Source of the DNA: Ophiosphaerella korrae
Lineage: Eukaryota; Ascomycota; Dothideomycetes; Pleosporales; Phaeosphaeriaceae
Direction of reading: 5' to 3'
Length of the DNA: 64,000 bases
Assembly: GCA_028456385.1 (NCBI GenBank)
Contig: JALNQF010000012.1
Span: 310,001 to 374,000, forward strand
A program made the position numbers and the translations under genes. This document shows positions 34,391-46,061 of this stretch, in pieces (the stretch's first letter is position 1; each line of letters begins with the position of its first letter). The notes under the pieces were generated by a model. That model saw only the letters and a list, made by a program, of their open reading frames with translations, had not been told where the DNA came from and searched no databases.

Positions 34391-36515
34391 ATGGCTTCTA
34401 ATTCGTTGAGTGTGCCGATCCATCGGCCGGTAAAAACATGCACACAATGCAAGCAAGTCAAGGTATCTCTACCCACATTATGAGCTGTTGTTGAAAGTTT
34501 TTATTGGTATCCTACTAAGTTTTCTTTAGCTACGATGCGATTCGAAAGAGAAATTCCCAGCTCCATGCACAAGGTGTGTCACCAGGAACTTGCAGTGTGT
34601 CGTCGATTCTGCATTTAAACGAACACCTGCACGAAGGTAGGCCAAACTGTAGTTTAGCCTTCAAAATTTAATATATACGACTAACAGTCCCCATCAAGGC
34701 GGGTCGAGGAGATGGCTAAGGAGATCCAGCAATTGAAGAGTCAAAGGCAGGAGGATGCCGCCCGTGGGCTAACAGAATCACCTTCAATGCCTGGATCATC
34801 ACAAGACTCGCCAGATTACCCTTCCGAGCTTTCAGGGCCTGCTATATTACATGACGCAGGCCTTGACCAAGAGCAGTTCAACCTTGATGAATTCGCTATT
34901 GATGCGAGCACCGTTATTGAGATTTTTAGACTGTAAGTATGGATATATGGTCGGTAACCCTCCTAGCTAACATGTGCTATCAAGTTTCTGCAACTTCTTC
35001 TACCCACACCTTCCAATCATCAACCCGAACATTTCCATCGCCCGATTATATGAAACGTCACCAGTACTCTTCTGGACGATTCTCGCAGTAACCACACAGC
35101 GACCGGTATTGCCATCACATGTCGCTATCTCCGACGCTCTAAAAGAACCGTTCCTTCGCCTGTTCAAGAGCAAAATATTAGACCCGCCTCTGCCTCTTGA
35201 GACAATCCAAGCAATTACATACTTAACAATATACCCATACCCACTACAGAGCCAAACAAAAGACCCAAGCTGGATCTACTCAGGAGCCGCTGTCAATGCT
35301 GCCATGTACATGGGCTTGCATCGGGCAAAACAATCACCTTCATTGCGAAGCATTGGTGTGCTCGCTGGTTCGCCACGTGCAAGGGCTCATACCTGGCTCG
35401 GGTGTTTTCTTGCTAATACAGCGTGGGTGAAGGACTCCAAGCTCTATTCAATAAAGCTAACCATTAAGTTCAGTCTAGCCAATCATGTGGGTGTATCAGC
35501 TCCTATTAAAGGAGGCACGGATTTGACTGCCATCGAATATATGGTCCGGACCTATCCACTTCCAGCCGAATTTGCCTATCAAATCATGGTTCATCACACA
35601 TTGGCGAAGTTCTTCAACACTATCGTAGAGAACTCACAAGAGAATATGAGCCACTCTTTGATCAAAATCATCGATGCAGAGCTAGACAACTTAAAGACAA
35701 GGTATCCTGCCCCATGGACATCGCGGGTTGAGATGAACTATTTGACTGCAAAATTGTTGTTGTACACTACTGTCATTATTCGTCTAGAATCAGATCGTAC
35801 GACCCGAGAGATCTTAATGCGGAACGGCCTCTCTGTCGCGGTACGGATAGCCTACCTCACTGATAAAGGCTTAGCCTATCAGCCATCTGAATTTCCGGAT
35901 ATACCATTCGAGAGCTTGATGAACACCTTGCCAAAGATATATTATCGTGTGCTAGTCCTATCAACGGCTTTTCTGATACGATTCTTTATTCTAAACAGCG
36001 GAGCTGCACCTGAAGAGCAAGAACTGGCACGAAATCACGTAGCCATGGCGCAGCGGTATTTGAAACGTGGATGTGACAATCCACGAGACGAGCGCGTCCG
36101 TGGCGCTATTCTATTCGAAGTTTTGTGCCGACAAAAGCCTGTTGATCTTGAAAGTTCGAGGCTCAGAGTTGATGATCGTATGGGTGCTTCTTTGTTCTAC
36201 GACGCGATAGCTACAGGACATGCCCTGCGAGACATGCCTGTGCATATCGAGGAGCCTCTGCCAGGAGCAACAACGAAGTCTGAAAACAACGTTTCGTCAA
36301 AAGAACAGGAAGTCCAACCTATTGTTGATGCTGCTTACTCTTTACCACAAAACATGCCAATGGATATGGACTTTGGCCCGTTAGATCTCTCGCTTCCTGA
36401 AGACGTGTGGGGAGATTCGATTTGGGGCATGTTCGATCCGATTGCACCTACTATTTATCCGCCGTCCACATTTGAATCAAACGATTCTCAACTATACCAG
36501 TATACATGGAACTAG
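34391..36515 (+). CDS. Zn2Cys6 transcription factor
   Basis: Five exons, 34391-34462, 34530-34636, 34699-34932, 34985-35422 and 35474-36515, give 630 aa. The zinc cluster (Cys17, 20, 27, 37, 40, 47) is split by the first intron. A short helix EEMAKEIQQLK could dimerise. The central part (FFYPHLPIINP, AAVNAAMYMGLHRAK) is of the type seen in War1/Leu3-like regulators; the C-terminus is acidic (PEDVWGDSIWG). Two introns end in AAG rather than CAG/TAG. In the first of these an earlier CAG lies directly on the CTAAC branch site and gives the wrong frame. The fourth intron is 51 nt, stop-free and could be read through in frame. Confidence 0.87.
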
Positions 36516-36842
36516 GAAGAAAATCACCAAATTTCCCTCGCTAAAATGACAAAAATAGAAAATTTCAACCTTTACGTTGTTCTAAGCATTCCATGTACAC
36601 CTCCAAGCTTCGCCCAGCGCTAGAACAAGATTTGTTCTCTCACTTGATTAAAGGAGTCAATACTGCCGCTAGACCCGCAAAGTATATCATCTACCATGTA
36701 GCCGTTTAGTATGAGATACTAGCATAATATCTGTTTGCTTATTTCTTCTTCGGAACTTTTGTTGAAGCTAGATTAAATAGTCTAGAGCTGCTCCCTGCTT
36801 AGAGGATGCACAATTAGTCAATTCGGCCATATTCTAAGCGTC
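36516..36842. other. Convergent intergenic region, 327 bp
   Basis: This stretch contains the 3' flanks of the Zn2Cys6 gene and the AtuA-like gene. No feature is seen. Confidence 0.5.
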
Positions 36843-39025
36843 TCATTCGGCCGAGGGCCACTGCTCCACCAGTTCCTGTGGCAGTGCCAAGTTCATGAAC
36901 TCAATATACTGTTGCGATGCATGTATATCATTCTCCATGAACCCACCACTAGCTGTGGGCTTTCCATTTCGCAAACGGGGTATTGTGACCTTGTAAGCTA
37001 GCGCTTGGTCGAAGAACCCGTTCCACAGAATCTCTTCCTCTTCCACATTGAACAGTTTCGCCATAGAGGATGTGTGGAGGAAGTTCGATCGTTTCACAAG
37101 CTGGTATTCTGCCTCGGTGGCAAACATTACGTCGAGGGTAATCTCATATGGACCCGCATTCTTTGAACGAAGTAGGCTTGAGATATCACCTAACGTCTTA
37201 GGATTAAAGGACGCCTTTTGATTTCTTTCGGTCCCATTATATGCAACTTCAGCAACTCTGACACTCTTCGTAGCGCCGACGAAGGGCAACGACGGCTCTC
37301 CCAAGTTACCTGAATTCGATCCAGATATTGTAGCAAATTCTTGTGTGAAGATGCCAGGGGATGATTCATCCATTTTGAGACGTTCTTCGCCTTCTTTTAG
37401 CTGCATAAGATGGTATAGACAAAATTGGGCACATGGGCCAAGCTCGTTTTGCATTTCTCCTCCAAGACCATACGCAAAGTTTCCCGACGTAGCTTTTTGT
37501 CCTGGGTATGGGCCGTGCTGTTATTTCTCAACATCAGCCATTTTCAGTAATTATGCTGACTTACTATGGCGGCAATTCTAGCCAGGCACACGATGCTAGT
37601 CGCTAGCGCTTGCGTCGAAGCAAGCGCTTCACCAACGACGAAAATCTCCGAGGATGGCCTCTCATCCAGTGATGAGATCGAGCCTCGACGCTGCCCATAG
37701 ACATGGAAGTCCAGCTCCCAGAATCCTTCAGTGCCTTCATGCTGTAAGGCGACGTATGCTTTAACACGCTCCAGGTAGTTGTCTAGCTGGCGGATCAAAA
37801 TAGCTATCACCAGTCAGGTTTCAATCAATGCATCCATAGTAGAGGGGACATACGATCCCTAAAGCTTCCCATCATATGTGCCCTATAACCTACGATCTCG
37901 GCGCCCTCCAGTTTCACTGCATATGGCAAGTTTTGGTCTCTCAAAAAATGAAACATGCCACCTCTTACCCGTACACTTCTACTATCTTTCAGGGATTCAA
38001 CTTTCATCTCAGTTAAGTCGAGATATCCACCTGGCCCACACAAAATGTCTGGTCTTGTATTTTCATACAAGGTATGTGCGGCTACCGACATAGGCGTGCA
38101 TTTGCTTCTTGAGCTTAGTGGCGCAACGTCAAATGTACCGTTTTGATACATCGTCGCCATTGCACCGCTTGATTTCGGGACACTACACATACCGCCACAC
38201 TCTAGTATCTTACCCATGTGTGCAAATCCCCCCCAGAGTTGCTGAGCAAATGAGCCACTAGTTTCGCCCAACGGCATCGTTGTCGTGAAGGCCGCATATG
38301 CAATATATGGTGATGGGTCGTACGCACGACCTGCGATCAGAATGTTGAAGTCGGGGTTTGCCGCCATGGCATCGATAAATGGCTCGGGTCCCATTTGCGC
38401 GACAATACGAGGCGTGGCATCGATGTTCTGCTGTATTAGCTCTGGAACTGATTTGCCGCATCCGGTCACCATGCCCTCTTTCAAACGGCACGAGACGAAA
38501 GCTTTGGAGATACCAGAGAAGATAGATATGACTTTGAGGCGGTAGTTCCTGCAGCACCATTAGTATTTTCCGACCTGGCGTTGGTCAACCTCGTTGGAAG
38601 TTTAGGAATAGTTCTCACTCATTTCCACTTTCTTCGCATATTTCCCTCACAATATCTGACATTTCTCTTACATGCTCATCACTGCCGTCGCCTCCTGCAG
38701 AGCTGAAGATCAAAGGCACTCGAAATTGCCACGACAGCTTGATCAACTTCTGGAGATCTCGTAAGTAGGCATCTCGGGGTGCAGTCATGCATCCCAGTGC
38801 TAATTTTTCGGGCCCACTGTCCGTTGAACCAGAGTCAAGTATGATGGCAGTGGGCGCGCCGTTGCGCATTATTTGGACGAGGGCAGCATATGTTTCATCG
38901 CTGTCCAGGCCATAGCCAAGCATACCAACCGGAGTCACGATATTACATGTGGGGGTTAGGGTGGATGTCGTCAAGAGAGAGGAGGTGTGGGCTAGAGTGT
39001 GACCCGTCTCCATGAACGAAGCCAT
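36843..39025 (-). CDS. AtuA (DUF1446)-DUF4387 fusion protein
   Basis: Exons 39025-38619, 38548-37854, 37803-37565 and 37517-36843 give 671 aa. The N-terminal ~450 residues match the acyclic terpene utilisation AtuA/DUF1446 pattern (IILDSGSTDSGPEKL, IAGRAYDPSPYIAYA, GGMCSVPKSSGAMATM, CGPGGYLDLT). After a linker the C-terminal ~140 residues read as DUF4387 (LRSKNAGPYEITLDVMF, FFDQALAYKVTIPR). In bacteria AtuA belongs to pathways degrading citronellol and geraniol acids, and DUF4387 is often a separate small subunit. Here both are one polypeptide, as in other fungi. No targeting signal is apparent. The fungal substrate is unknown. Confidence 0.85.
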
Positions 39026-39648
39026 GACTAGCTAGTGGAAGGGAGCGTATGACCTTCTGCAAGGCGTAAATTCAAGCTACAATTGGGGCTATCCAAAGGC
39101 CAAAAAGAAGTAAGCACAATCGAAAGAGTTTCCGCCCTGGCCGGGTATAAGTATTATCTTATCATCCCGGATTCAGGTTCCGTCTCGCATCAGCTCTCTG
39201 CTGTTTCCAGATTACTCGAACTCTATTTGCACCATTTCCCATCTTGGGTTGGGTTTTACATCCATACGCTCCTATACCTATCAGTTGGTATGCGAAGCTC
39301 GGCTGTTGGAGCGAGACTCGCACGTGGATACTTGGGCGCCTGGTTGTGCTGCAAATGGGTAATAAATACGGAAAGATGCTGACGGAGAATGCCTTACAAA
39401 GCCAGAGGGCCATGGGGCTTGTGACTATTGTAGGAACAGGAATACTAGAAAACCCCTGCACTGCACAACACCCGTGCCGCGTGAGAAATATCAACGATGA
39501 AGATACTAAGGAGTGACCAAAGATAGATACAAGAAGGTAATCGCTAGATCTATCACACATCAAAGCAGCCTCGTCTCCCCAACTCCGTCCCACAACAACC
39601 AACCCGCTCCTGATAATCCTTTGATAAAGCCCTTCGCCCATGACGTGT
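39026..39648. other. Intergenic, 623 bp
   Basis: This is the upstream region of the AtuA-like gene and the 3' flank of the expansin gene. Frames up to 175 codons here are shadows without domains. Confidence 0.5.
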
Positions 39649-40326
39649 CTAAAAGTTTCCACCTGCAGTAGCCGAAGTGAGCGAAGCAACGCTCATGTTC
39701 TTGACAATCACAGTCTTTCCGTTGGTGCTGGTGACCTTGACATCAACAGTATTCGTCCCAAAGCCCGAGGACTGCTGGAAAAAGTTATACGGCTGCCTCT
39801 CGGTCGCCTTCCAAGTGGCACCGCCGTCCGTCGAGACCTCCAACTTCTCAACGCCCATGTTGGCATTCATGACCTGCATGCTGAACCACCACTTGCTGGT
39901 ACCAGACTTGTTCTTGAGAACGATTGGCTTCGTGATGCCGCATGGTACGTAGTCCCAGGTGACTTTGATGATACCCTTGGAGGGGTCGGCGAGCTTCTTG
40001 AAGGCATCGGGGTAGAGGTCGATATGATTGGGGCCGCATCCGGGGCATTGGTCTGTGACCATAGCTGTGATTTTGGTCTTGCCGTCGGGGCCTGTCACGC
40101 TGATGCATTGGCCGCAAGCTCGAGCACCGTCCCAGTTAGAGTCGCTCATAGCAGTGCCAAAGACTCCACTAGGGATCGTGTAGCCGGTGAAAGAACACAT
40201 GCCGCCATCAGTGTTACCACCATAGAAGGTAGCATTACCGCTTTTAGAGGCGCGTTTAGAAATGGCAGATGGTGCAGCGAGGGCAAGGCTTACGAGAGGC
40301 AAAAGAGAGATGATGGTGGACTTCAT
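39649..40326 (-). CDS. Secreted microbial expansin-like protein
   Basis: This is a single exon of 225 aa starting at the ATG of MKSTIIS. A signal peptide (LLPLVSLALA) is followed by a Lys-Arg site (ISKR) that Kex2-type proteases could cut. Residues about 30-115 form a double-psi beta-barrel of the expansin/RlpA type (TFYGGNTDGGMCSF, DQCPGCGPNHIDLYPDAF). The remainder resembles the expansin C-terminal beta-sandwich (CBM63-like). Expansins loosen cellulose-containing walls without hydrolysis. With the GH3 beta-xylosidase about 6 kb away this suggests growth on plant walls, but intervening genes argue against a single cluster. Confidence 0.88.
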   Translation of the reverse strand: MKSTIISLLPLVSLALAAPSAISKRASKSGNATFYGGNTDGGMCSFTGYTIPSGVFGTAMSDSNWDGARACGQCISVTGPDGKTKITAMVTDQCPGCGPNHIDLYPDAFKKLADPSKGIIKVTWDYVPCGITKPIVLKNKSGTSKWWFSMQVMNANMGVEKLEVSTDGGATWKATERQPYNFFQQSSGFGTNTVDVKVTSTNGKTVIVKNMSVASLTSATAGGNF

Positions 40327-41823
40327 GGCAGGCAATATCTACTAAAATTGATTTTTACAATGTAGTGGGTGACTTGCGTCAAGTATAAAGGATAGTAAAT
40401 GAGGTGATTGGAAGCTGAGTTGTAGCCTGTAGGATGATGTGATGCTGGTGGGTCCCATTGCAAGAGATGGGGGAAGCTATATGTCTTCTCCTGTGGCTTT
40501 AGAGTACGTACTTGAATTACCTCCTTCGGACAATTCCCCGTACGTTACTCACGGATCAAAGTGGAAATTTGCAGGAGGGTTTTTCGGTGGGTCCAAAGTT
40601 TATATCAATCGACGTTTATAGCGGGAGAGCAACACGGGGTATAGGGTAGGTGAGTCGTAGTCTGACTTTCGCCACCACACCTTGTAACAAGGTCGATTTG
40701 CGCGGACCGGTCCCTGTCTGCAAGGTGAATCCATCTAGACTCTAGTATTGAATAATTAGTAGGGAGAGCAAAGCCTGAAAATGTTCTGCGATGAGGGGGT
40801 GACGCTAATGGATGATCAAACAATGGTGGGATCAATCGAGAACTCCACGTGGTTGGGTGTTATTTTAGCTGTCCGCGCATTTTAATATAGGCCTTAATTT
40901 TGTATTTCTGTCGCATGTAAAATCTACATGTAGAGAGTGATTGGTGGTTTAGTGTATGCGATCGGAAGATTGGTTTCGAAGGACCGATGCTGCAGCGCCA
41001 CCGGACTTTTGCTGGCACAGAAAGACGGTCTGTGCGACTCATGATCTGCAGTAATGCTAGGCTCGGCATCTTCTGTCCACTAGTACATAACTGCCGTATG
41101 GCTCAGATAATTGATTGAATGGGCGCCAAAACGATAAGTGCTAGCTCAAGGGTGGCTCGCGTGAGTCTGCCTATTTCCTTATGAAGGGTGAAGCCGAATG
41201 CTGTACGAGTTACCGTATTCACAAACAATCAGATAGGCAATGACTCCTCTCGATTGGCTTCAGATAATTCATCCTTGTTTAGCTAATTCTAGATGCAAGT
41301 AACAGTGAACATACTACGTAGTAAGATTCCCGAACAACTTGGCGAACTCGAGCACACTTTCAATGGTAAAAGCATGGCCATCGTGACTACGCCGGACGGT
41401 TTTTCGGCTGCCTAGCAACGTCCAGCGCGGCGATTTCGTAGAGGGAGAGCTAGGCGAGGCAGATTGATATGATGATGTGAGAGTTTCGCACATCGGCGCT
41501 GGATTGGAAGCCCCATTTCGTGCATATAATTAGGTAAACCACACTTCGATTCGCAAACTCCGGCGAGTAAGGCACTGCAAGGTACCCCCAGGTCCTTGAT
41601 CAGTCTTTCCAAGACGTGTGACTGTCACTCATGGTTGCTCGAAAGTGATGACGCTGCTCACAGCCCAAAGCCGTTTTCTAGATGGTTGAGCGAGGGTAAT
41701 ATGCAGTGGACTTGGGCTATCACAGGTGGTCAGATCATTGCCTTTCGCATCCCTGATAGCTAGTTGCCTAGCCTTCTAGGGCGTATATCTGGACAATAGG
41801 TATGCATAAGCTGATGAGGAGTT
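40327..41823. other. Intergenic region, 1.5 kb
   Basis: This contains the promoter side of the expansin gene and the 3' flank of BMT2. Short frames (for example 41412-41612 minus) show no domain. No gene or clear repeat is seen. Confidence 0.5.
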
Positions 41824-42696
41824 TTAGTCCAAGACGATGCAAAAGTTGTTCATCGCTGGTCCATCTCTTATCTTCCTTTTATCCACCCTCTTAGGCTCTC
41901 CTTCCCCGTTCCAGCTGAACAAGTAGTAACATAACTTAGATGTGTTCTTGCTATATTGCTTGGTGAAACCTAAACTGGTCATGATGCGCAGCAACAATGC
42001 TTCGTCGAGATACCGAGAGTTATTCACGCACGGCAGCGGAAGCACTAAAAACAGTACAGGCATGCCGGTAGTTCTTGTGTTAGCTTGCCTGATAGCTGGC
42101 CGAAGGAACTTCGTAGTCCTCTTTAGCATCTCACCACGACCAATGGCGTCGGGGACGTAGTTTAGCACTAGAGACAGAGAAAGGATGTCGAAGCGCTCGG
42201 CGTCATTTCTGGGGAGTGGTCGCTCCATGAAGTCTTGTTTTTCGATGCCTGGGCCTTGGCTATTCAGGTCAATCCTCGTCATGTGGATCAAGTAGGGGTG
42301 TCTTGAGATCTCGTTGTTTACTGCAAGGGCCCCAATTTCAAGACATTCCAATTGAGAGTCTTCAATTCGATCATAGTCGCGGTTATTGGTGTTCAAGGTT
42401 TGTGATTGCTGCAACCAATCGACGAGGACCTTGCTGGAGTCACCTCCTCGATCCTTAGCTTGGCCTTGCTTGCTGGCGGCCTGATAGGTCCGAATACCGC
42501 CATTTTCCTCGATGGCAAGGGCGAAATCTTTAGCAGCATCTGAATCGCCTCGCTTCAATGCGGCTGCATGTTGCTTCTGTAACTTATGATGGGTGCGAAT
42601 GATCGTACGAGAACGCTCCGAGGTCATCCGCTCCTTCGGGCGATTGACGGGCGGTCTTCCATGCGAGAGCGCTTTGGGGCGTTTCTTGACAGCCAT
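41824..42696 (-). CDS. BMT2: 25S rRNA adenine-N1 methyltransferase BMT2
   Basis: This is a single exon of 290 aa from the ATG of MAVKKRPKALSHGRP. Family hallmarks are HHKLQKQHAAAL, GGIRTYQAASKQGQ, RGGDSSKVLVDWL, LEIGALAVNN (SAM-binding turn), DILSLSLVLNYVPD and PVLFLVLPLPCVNNSRYL. In yeast Bmt2 makes the m1A2142 mark of 25S rRNA in the nucleolus. The open frame extends ~20 codons upstream without an ATG, so this ATG is preferred. The gene is divergent from RPL25 with only 204 bp between the two start codons. Confidence 0.92.
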   Translation of the reverse strand: MAVKKRPKALSHGRPPVNRPKERMTSERSRTIIRTHHKLQKQHAAALKRGDSDAAKDFALAIEENGGIRTYQAASKQGQAKDRGGDSSKVLVDWLQQSQTLNTNNRDYDRIEDSQLECLEIGALAVNNEISRHPYLIHMTRIDLNSQGPGIEKQDFMERPLPRNDAERFDILSLSLVLNYVPDAIGRGEMLKRTTKFLRPAIRQANTRTTGMPVLFLVLPLPCVNNSRYLDEALLLRIMTSLGFTKQYSKNTSKLCYYLFSWNGEGEPKRVDKRKIRDGPAMNNFCIVLD

Positions 42697-42900
42697 GGCG
42701 TTTTCCTTTTTGACATCACATGGTTTGGCAGTCGTGTGTTGATCTAGACATGCCAAGAGTTTAGGGATGATGTGAATTTTGCGCTAGCATAGATTGAGAT
42801 AGCTAACCGAGCGCACCACCGTTCCTTCCTCGCAGCAGAAACCAGAACTTTTGCTTCTCCGACCTCGAAACTAACACCACAGGACCACCACATCGTCAAA
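42697..42900. promoter_or_regulatory. Shared divergent promoter of BMT2 and RPL25
   Basis: The two ATGs are 204 bp apart and point away from each other, so both promoters must lie in or overlap this stretch. The RPL25 side is pyrimidine-rich close to the ATG, as in many ribosomal protein genes. No specific factor site is claimed. Confidence 0.5.
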
Positions 42901-43703
42901 ATGGCACCCAAGGCAGCCACCAAGAGTACGTGACGCCGATATTGGTAGATCGAGGGCCTTTTCTATGCATTGTAGAGCTTTCTTGCGCGGTTACGAACAT
43001 TTCGATACTGTCAAGCAATCATGCATTGCGCCTCGGCCTACTCCCAATTTCTGCGCCCATAGCTAACATTTTCGCAGACACCAAGTCTGGCAAGCAGGCC
43101 AATGCCGCTTCCAAGGCAGCCCTCAAAGGCGTAAGCCTCCCTGAACCTCTTGAGTCGTGTCAGAATTCATCTCTGACGGGCTGTTCTCGTGTGACGGGCA
43201 CAATTAACGAGATGACAGTCGTACGCGAACAAGAAGCGAGCCGTCAGGAAGAGCACCAGCTTCCACCGGTATGGCGCAAAGAAGCCCCGTATGAAACCTC
43301 ACCTGCTAACATTTTACAGCCCCAAGACCCTTGAGCTGTCTCGCACACCCAAGTTCCCCCGCAAGTCGGTTCCTCATGCGCCTCGCATGGATGCCTCCAC
43401 CGTCCTGGTCCACCCTCTCAACACCGAGTCCGCCATGAAGAAGGTACGGCAGCGTTCCTTGCTGGGACCTACGTGACGGCTAACATAGGACAACAGATTG
43501 AGGAGAACAACACTCTCGTCTTCATCGTCGACGTCAAGGCCAACAAGCGCCAGATCGCTGCCGCCCTCAAGAAGCAGTACGATGTTAGCACCATCAAAAT
43601 CAACACCCTCATCCGACCGGACGGCACAAAGAAGGCATTCGCCCGCCTGACCGCTGATGTTGATGCTCTCGACATTGCGGCTACCAAGCTCGCCATCGTT
43701 TAA
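42901..43703 (+). CDS. RPL25: 60S ribosomal protein uL23 (L25/L23a)
   Basis: Five exons, 42901-42925, 43078-43130, 43219-43268, 43320-43443 and 43497-43703, give 152 aa. The sequence shows a Lys/Ala-rich N-terminus, [25 protein letters not shown], then the conserved core [31 protein letters not shown] and [13 protein letters not shown] INTLIRPDG. The protein binds 25S rRNA near the exit of the peptide tunnel and docks nascent-chain factors such as SRP. Introns are dense, and intron 1 (152 nt) is the longest in the window, as is common for ribosomal protein genes. It is convergent with TIM8. Confidence 0.96.
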
Positions 43704-44078
43704 GCGAGTGATATGTATAGGCCTGCGTGATTGGGTCTGGTTATACCCGGCAATGGAAAAGCGATGTGTTATGCATCATGGTGGCGTTCATGGATATCTA
43801 GTCAAGGATGACTTGAATGAATCAATTTTCACATGAGGCCATCATCGGGCTCATAACCCTACATCTCTGGCCTGTAATCATTCAACGTGACGCCTGGGGT
43901 GATGATATCTTCCCTGCCATATTGATACATGTCATGCAATCATCTCTCATAGCCCAGAACATCCACATCTACCATTATATCGGCACAGATCGACTCCATG
44001 ATGACCATATCGTACACCATCTCCACCACGCCTTAGTTTCTTTCTGCCGACCTTTAAATATATGCCTTGATCACTGCT
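43704..44078. other. Convergent intergenic region, 375 bp
   Basis: This is 3' flanking DNA of RPL25 and TIM8. An open frame at 43817-44131 (plus) is antisense to TIM8 exon 2 in part and is not called. Confidence 0.5.
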
Positions 44079-44420
44079 TTACCCTCGTAGATTCTCCAAC
44101 TGCCTCAACACGACCAAATTTGCATCCATAAAGCGATCCACACATTGCCTCATGCATGGCTCTTCATATTTATCCAGCTTGCCATTCTTGACAGTGCCCG
44201 CAGGTACACATTTGCGAAAGCAGGTATCGGTGAGAGAATGTACAGCTAAATACATGCATTAGCCATGTACATGTCTAAATGATAACTTTCTTTTCGACGC
44301 ACAGGATTGGATTCGCGCCTTTTGACCCTCGTTCATAGCAAATTGTTGCAGTTCCTGCTTGTCGCGGTCGCTCAATTTGGTGAGGTCGACATTTGAGAGG
44401 CTACCGCCGAGGGGGTCCAT
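44079..44420 (-). CDS. TIM8: Mitochondrial intermembrane chaperone TIM8
   Basis: Exons 44420-44303 and 44245-44079 are joined by removing a 57-nt intron (GTGCGT...TTTAG), giving 94 aa. The N-terminal part (LSNVDLTKLSDRDKQELQQF, NEGQKARIQ) is typical of Tim8. The second exon carries both twin CX3C motifs, CFRKC and CMRQC, that form the two disulphides of small TIM proteins. Tim8-Tim13 escorts hydrophobic precursors across the intermembrane space. The upstream frame remains open for 59 codons but lacks conservation, so the ATG at 44420 is preferred. Confidence 0.94.
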
Positions 44421-45055
44421 TGTGTAGGGAGGCGTAATTGTGGGTAGGTCTGAGGGTGGGGGTGGAAACGTTTGGAGGTAGATGTGTAAATTTCTCGATG
44501 GCTTCGAGCTGTGCTGTGATGCGTGGATCGGAGGTTTCGAGAACGAATGCCGATAGGTGTGGTTAGTCAGCGCGCTGAGCAGAATCGAAGAAGACAATCT
44601 TATCTTACACGCTAAGAGTTGCAGTGCAAATGTCGGGCACTAGGTAACTAGTGCTAGCCACCGCACCGTGCAACCTTAGACGCCCTCACTGCCAAGGAAT
44701 CAACCTTTGTAATGCATCCTCACTCAATTTTGATCGCAAAAACGCTCGCTAGCGTCTCGGAGTACAACTACTCAGTAAAAAGAGCTATATCTTACTATAT
44801 AACTCTGTTTTTTTACGTTCTCAACTCGTGTGGGGTCCGGAGAAATCTCCGGCCTGCGCTGATAGCTCAGGAACTAAGCATCTTTGATCTCATAATCTTT
44901 ATCACCAAAACTATCAGCTCCAGCACGTCTCTATCGCTCTTATATCACATATATACGATATTTATCACACCCTACATCTCGTTATCTAATTTTTTAAGTG
45001 TTGTAGTGCCCAAAGACGCCGAAATTCAACACTCAAAAACCACTATATAAGCTGC
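44421..45055. other. Upstream flank of TIM8 and left part of a decayed transposon
   Basis: TIM8 promoter DNA grades into TA-rich sequence preceding the transposase relic. I could not fix a left terminal repeat: a CAGTGC stands at 44622-44627 but lacks a TA flank and further match. Confidence 0.4.
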
Positions 45056-46061
45056 GATAGTCTCCACTACGCTACTAGCTGGAGCTACCAGCGTCTCGCG
45101 CAGAAGTTCAGCACCTCTCCGAGTACGATAGCGTACGCATGCTACCAGCGATTGACACTTCGCGCGAACCGAGTATTTGCATACAAACTATCTACTCCAG
45201 CACGCCGAACGATCATCAGTGCACCCATTGATAGTCCTACAAAGCGCCGTGCAACGTACGCCAAACTCTGCCATCACTTTGGACTCACAAACTCTGCTTG
45301 CTACTCTTCAACGCGCGCTCCAACAAGAGGGCTTCGGCCGCCGTGTAGCATTAGCTACGCCATATATCTCGATCACCAACCGCGCTAAACAACTCGAGTT
45401 TACTCACAAATAAATTAACTGGGAGACCAAAGACTAGAGCTGTGTTATCTTTAGTGATAAAGCAGCCTTTTTTTGTTGGTACTACTCGACGCACATAGGT
45501 TACTCACTGCGCTAGCGAGGAGGACCACCCAGCTTACATAGTACTAAAGTTTAACAAAGGTGCTGCTTATCACGTATATGACCAACTCTGTGTAGTAACC
45601 TTAGCCTACTTGCTAAGTGGTAGCGTAAATAAGGAATTATCAACTTAGTAAGATTTTGCGACTATATCCCCCGAAATATACAGGACTTTATATAGGAAAT
45701 GAAGGGCCTCTACGCTTCTAATAACCAACTATTAGATATAATCTTCTAGCAGGACAATGCGCTAGTATACAGGAGCCACTATACTACATCTACCTTTGCT
45801 GAACGCGCTATCAAACTACTCGAAACGCCGCCGCAGTTACCTGACCTCAATCCTATCGAGCATATATAGGCGCTTATTAAGAGGCGTATTGAAGAGTTGC
45901 CACACCACCTGACATCTAAAGCTACCATGTTTGCTACTACACGTCACAAATGGGAGCAAATTTAAAGGTTCGAAGGACATATCGTGCTCAACCTGGTTGA
46001 AAGTATGCCGTCTCGGTTAGCAGCTGTGATTGCAGCTGATAGAGGACCTACTCGCTACTAA
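45056..46061 (+). pseudogene. Tc1/mariner (DD34E-type) transposase relic
   Basis: Pieces of a Tc1-type transposase can be read in order. First come an HTH-like region, LQRALQQEGFGRR and TPYISITNRAKQLEF. Next is VIFSDK, with the first catalytic Asp. QDNA carries the second Asp, and LPDLNPIEHI the Glu. The frame is broken by shifts and stops. Three stops sit where the family has Gln or Trp: TAG at 45747-45749 before QDNA, TAG at 45867-45869 after EHI, and TAA at 45963-45965. Each is explained by one C-to-T (or opposite-strand G-to-A) change, as RIP would cause. It cannot make active transposase. Confidence 0.8.

Noticed and set aside
39640..40365. 241-codon plus frame opposite the expansin
   Set aside because: It is an antisense shadow of a well-supported coding exon.
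44622..44640. CAGTGC as left terminus of the Tc1/mariner relic
   Set aside because: Only six bases match the right terminus and there is no TA before it, so the left end remains undefined.
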